A stretch of DNA of 64,000 nt from Diplonema papillatum (Eukaryota; Euglenozoa; Diplonemea; Diplonemida; Diplonemidae): contig JAPJBO010000510.1 of NCBI GenBank assembly GCA_030068145.1, positions 1-64,000 of the forward strand. The letters are read 5' to 3'. The position numbers and the translations under genes were made by a program. Within the stretch, counting starts at the first letter, position 1. The number at the start of each line of letters is the position of its first letter. This document shows, one piece after another, positions 62,192 through 64,000 of this stretch. The notes below the pieces were generated by a model. That model was not told the DNA's origin. It saw only the letters and a list, made by a program, of their open reading frames with translations, and made no database searches.

Positions 62192-63105
62192 CAGTCAGCA
62201 CACCTCCGGGCGCCGCGACAGGGGGAAACGGTGGTGTATACCAGAATGCTTGCTTCCTTTTTGATGGGACTTGTACCCTTTTCTTTTTGTTATTCCCACC
62301 AATGCCTGCAAAACATATCTCAAAGGCTCGCCATAGTGTTATGGGGTAGCGCTGCGAGTAATGGCAACTTCTTCTTTTGTGTTTGTGGGGGTTTTGCTCT
62401 TCCATTCGCAGACGGAACCAAACTAACACATCACCAGGCGTTGCACGTCTTCCGGAACATTCGACGAACTTGGTACACTTGGGGCGTGGCGGGCGGCCGG
62501 CCTTCTGCGCCGGCGCTGGCTTCTGGTGGCTGCGCCCTGCCCCCGTCCAGCCTCCCCAGGGCCTGCTCCGTCCGTGCGAGCAGGTCGTCGATCTTCCTCT
62601 TCAGCCCCGCCGGGCTCAGGTAGTCGACCATCAGTCAGCACACCTCCGGGCGCCGCGACAGGGGGAAACGGTGGTGTATACCAGAATGCTTGCTTCCTTT
62701 TTGATGGGACTTCTACCCTTTTCTTTGTTATTCCCACCAATGCCTGCAAAATATATCTCAGAAGCTCGCCATAGTGTTATGGGGTAGCGCTGCGAGTAAT
62801 GGCAACTTCTTCTTTTGTGTTTGTAGGGGGTTTGTTCTTCCATTCGCAGACGGAATCAGACTGACACCATCACCCGGCGTTGCACGTCTTCAACACTCGA
62901 CGCACTTGGCGCACTTTGGGGGGAGAGGGGGGCGGTGTAAATACCAGAAGGAGCTTGGTTTCTTTTTAGCTGGGTTTCCTACCCTTTCTCTTCTCCACGT
63001 GTCAGCAAAAGTTTAAAAACTCACACCAGTCTATTAGGGCAGTGCTTAGAGGGTAACGGCCACATCTTTTGTGTCGTTCGCAGACGGAATCAAACTGACA
63101 TTTCA
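62192..63105 (-). pseudogene. Two tandem broken copies of the bromodomain gene 5' end
   Basis: The first copy has its ATG at 62631 (439 bp from the real one) with MVDYLSPAGLKRKIDDLLAR and about 200 bp of coding similarity, shortened and frame-shifted in the linker. Its leader is nearly the same as the real gene's (GGCGCCCGGAGGTGTGCTGA..., TACTCGCAGCGCTACCCC). A second, older relic runs 62870-63105 (GGCGTTGCACGTCTTC... then leader), with the coding part mostly lost. Only the leader plus the first third of the gene is amplified. Confidence 0.9.
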
Positions 63106-63479
63106 CCCCCCTCTCCACGGACCAGGAGCGGCCGTGAAGCACACACCAATTCATCGATAAAGAGCTCTCGATCTGCCACTCCTGAGATAGAGGCCCGATA
63201 GTGGCGATGTTCTTGTTCTAGCGTTTATTGTGGTTTAGAGGTTCGGTGTTTTAGGGTCTCCGGTTGACCATTGAGGCTGTGAAGCGGGTGGTATGAGGGT
63301 AGTAGGTATGCTTATACACTTTAACTACGGCTAGCCATGTTTGTAAGTGTTGCGACCGACACCAAGAAGAAATTCGCTTTGAATTTAGCCTTGGGCCCCC
63401 CACGCGCATGCATGTTGAGCAGTGTGAACTTGAAATGCAGGTACCACAGGGGTAAGCTTGCATTTGTCATAGGCTAGGG
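63106..63479. other. Intergenic stretch with a recurrent element and a window-end repeat
   Basis: Positions 63235-63290 are a subtype B copy of the recurrent element (in minus-strand direction TGGTCAACCGGAGACCCTAA, ACACCGAACCTCTAAACC). Positions 63350-63422 match 245-318. Confidence 0.6.
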
Positions 63480-64000
63480 TTATTTGAATTCATCGTCCGA
63501 GGACGATCTCAAAGCGGACGAGGACGGTGATAATAGGCTGGTGATTACCAGCTCCATTTTTCGTTTGTTGCGCTTTCGCGCCGGCTGTCCCGCCGAAGCA
63601 GTCGCTCGAGGGGGCGATCCTGACATGGATGAGGATGATGTCGAGGTGGCAGGGCTGGTGATATCCAGCTCCATTCTCGAAATGTTGCGCTTTCGCGCCG
63701 CGTGCTTTTTTCCGGGTTTTCCCGCCGGGTCATTCGGTGGTGTCGGGAGTCGGGCTCTTTTCTGCCCCTTTCTTGGTGGTGTCGCTCGGGCCGGCTCGGT
63801 CGGAGCGTGCTTTTTCGCCATCTTGGCCGCCTTTGGGGACGCTTGACGCGTCCTCTTCATGCGCGGTGGTGTCGTCGGCTTCTGTCGGCCCTTCTTCCGC
63901 GGCGTTGTTGGCTTCGGCTTAGCGGGGGCTGGCTTCGGGGGCGCTGGCACGTGGTGGCCCTTTTTGCAGCAGGCTGACGGCCGCCGTTCCGCTAGCGTCG
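63480..64000 (-). CDS. Lys/Pro-rich basic protein, N-terminus beyond the window
   Basis: Open on the minus strand from the window edge to TAA, at least 173 codons; no start is seen. The first visible residues include ACCKKGHHVP. Then follow Pro/Lys/Thr repeats (KPAPAKPKPTTPRKKG) with several nuclear-signal-like clusters. The C-terminus has two copies of one module, RKRNISRMELDITSP...SSS and RKRNKRKMELVITSL...SSS, ending acidic (SSSDDEFK). Composition is that of a linker-histone-like or nucleolar protein, but no domain is recognisable. Similar style to the small ORF at 38867. Confidence 0.6.
   Translation of the reverse strand, partial: TLAERRPSACCKKGHHVPAPPKPAPAKPKPTTPRKKGRQKPTTPPRMKRTRQASPKAAKMAKKHAPTEPARATPPRKGQKRARLPTPPNDPAGKPGKKHAARKRNISRMELDITSPATSTSSSSMSGSPPRATASAGQPARKRNKRKMELVITSLLSPSSSALRSSSDDEFK

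Overview
The window is nuclear DNA of a microbial eukaryote. It has GT-AG introns, microsatellites, MITEs, satellites, and compact GC-rich coding islands in repeat-rich sequence. Three loci hold broken pieces of small-subunit rRNA. They carry the forms GCCAGCACCCGCGG and GCGTATATTAATGCTGCTGC, and the 3' end reads GCTGTAGGTGAACCTGCAGC. From memory these match Euglenozoa (kinetoplastids, diplonemids, euglenids) better than other eukaryotes. My working assignment is a euglenozoan, and a diplonemid is my best guess because cis-spliced GT-AG introns and heavy repeat content fit. The assignment is inference from about 200 bp of rRNA.

Layout. 0.65-3.5 kb: a minus-strand ORF joining a reverse transcriptase core to a ubiquitin-specific protease. 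3.9-5.8 kb: a 99-bp satellite upstream of it. 7.2-27 kb: four minus-strand genes of one family (7.2, 10.3, 19.5 and 26.0 kb). Each has an N-terminal cold-shock domain, one or two copies of a short 'DPADG..YT..F..CY.G..EW' module and a Gly/Arg- or Gly/Lys-rich tail. Between them lie MITEs, a pogo-like DNA transposon with TA target duplication, an A-tailed 295-bp element, tandem arrays and rRNA fragments. 27-40 kb: no convincing gene except a small basic ORF; it holds repeats, rRNA scraps and minisatellites. 40.7-47.0 kb: a full-length ABCD-type (peroxisomal) ABC transporter in two exons. Its 2.45-kb intron separates the second signature motif from the second Walker B. 53.1-54.0 kb: an unrecognised coiled-coil protein. 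54.6-55.9 kb: a 40-bp satellite of 34 units. 57.3-58.2 kb: a truncated hAT transposase. 59.7-60.5 kb: the RNase H and zinc-knuckle end of a LINE. 61.7-62.2 kb: a small bromodomain protein. 63.5 kb to the edge: the C-terminal part of a Lys/Pro-rich basic protein.

The main structural pattern is that three unrelated genes each carry a tandem series of broken copies of one of their own ends. The units are about 440-485 bp, roughly half terminal coding sequence and half flank. For the ABC transporter and the bromodomain gene it is the 5' end; for the coiled-coil gene it is the 3' end. A fourth, older array of similar period lies at 12.8-14.6 kb with no parent gene in view.

A second pattern is a short conserved element that recurs upstream of two cold-shock genes, at the 3' end of the ABC intron, and about five times in tandem inside that intron. 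It may be a promoter, or a cis/trans splice-acceptor module. I see no tRNA, no CRISPR array and no spliced-leader RNA gene.
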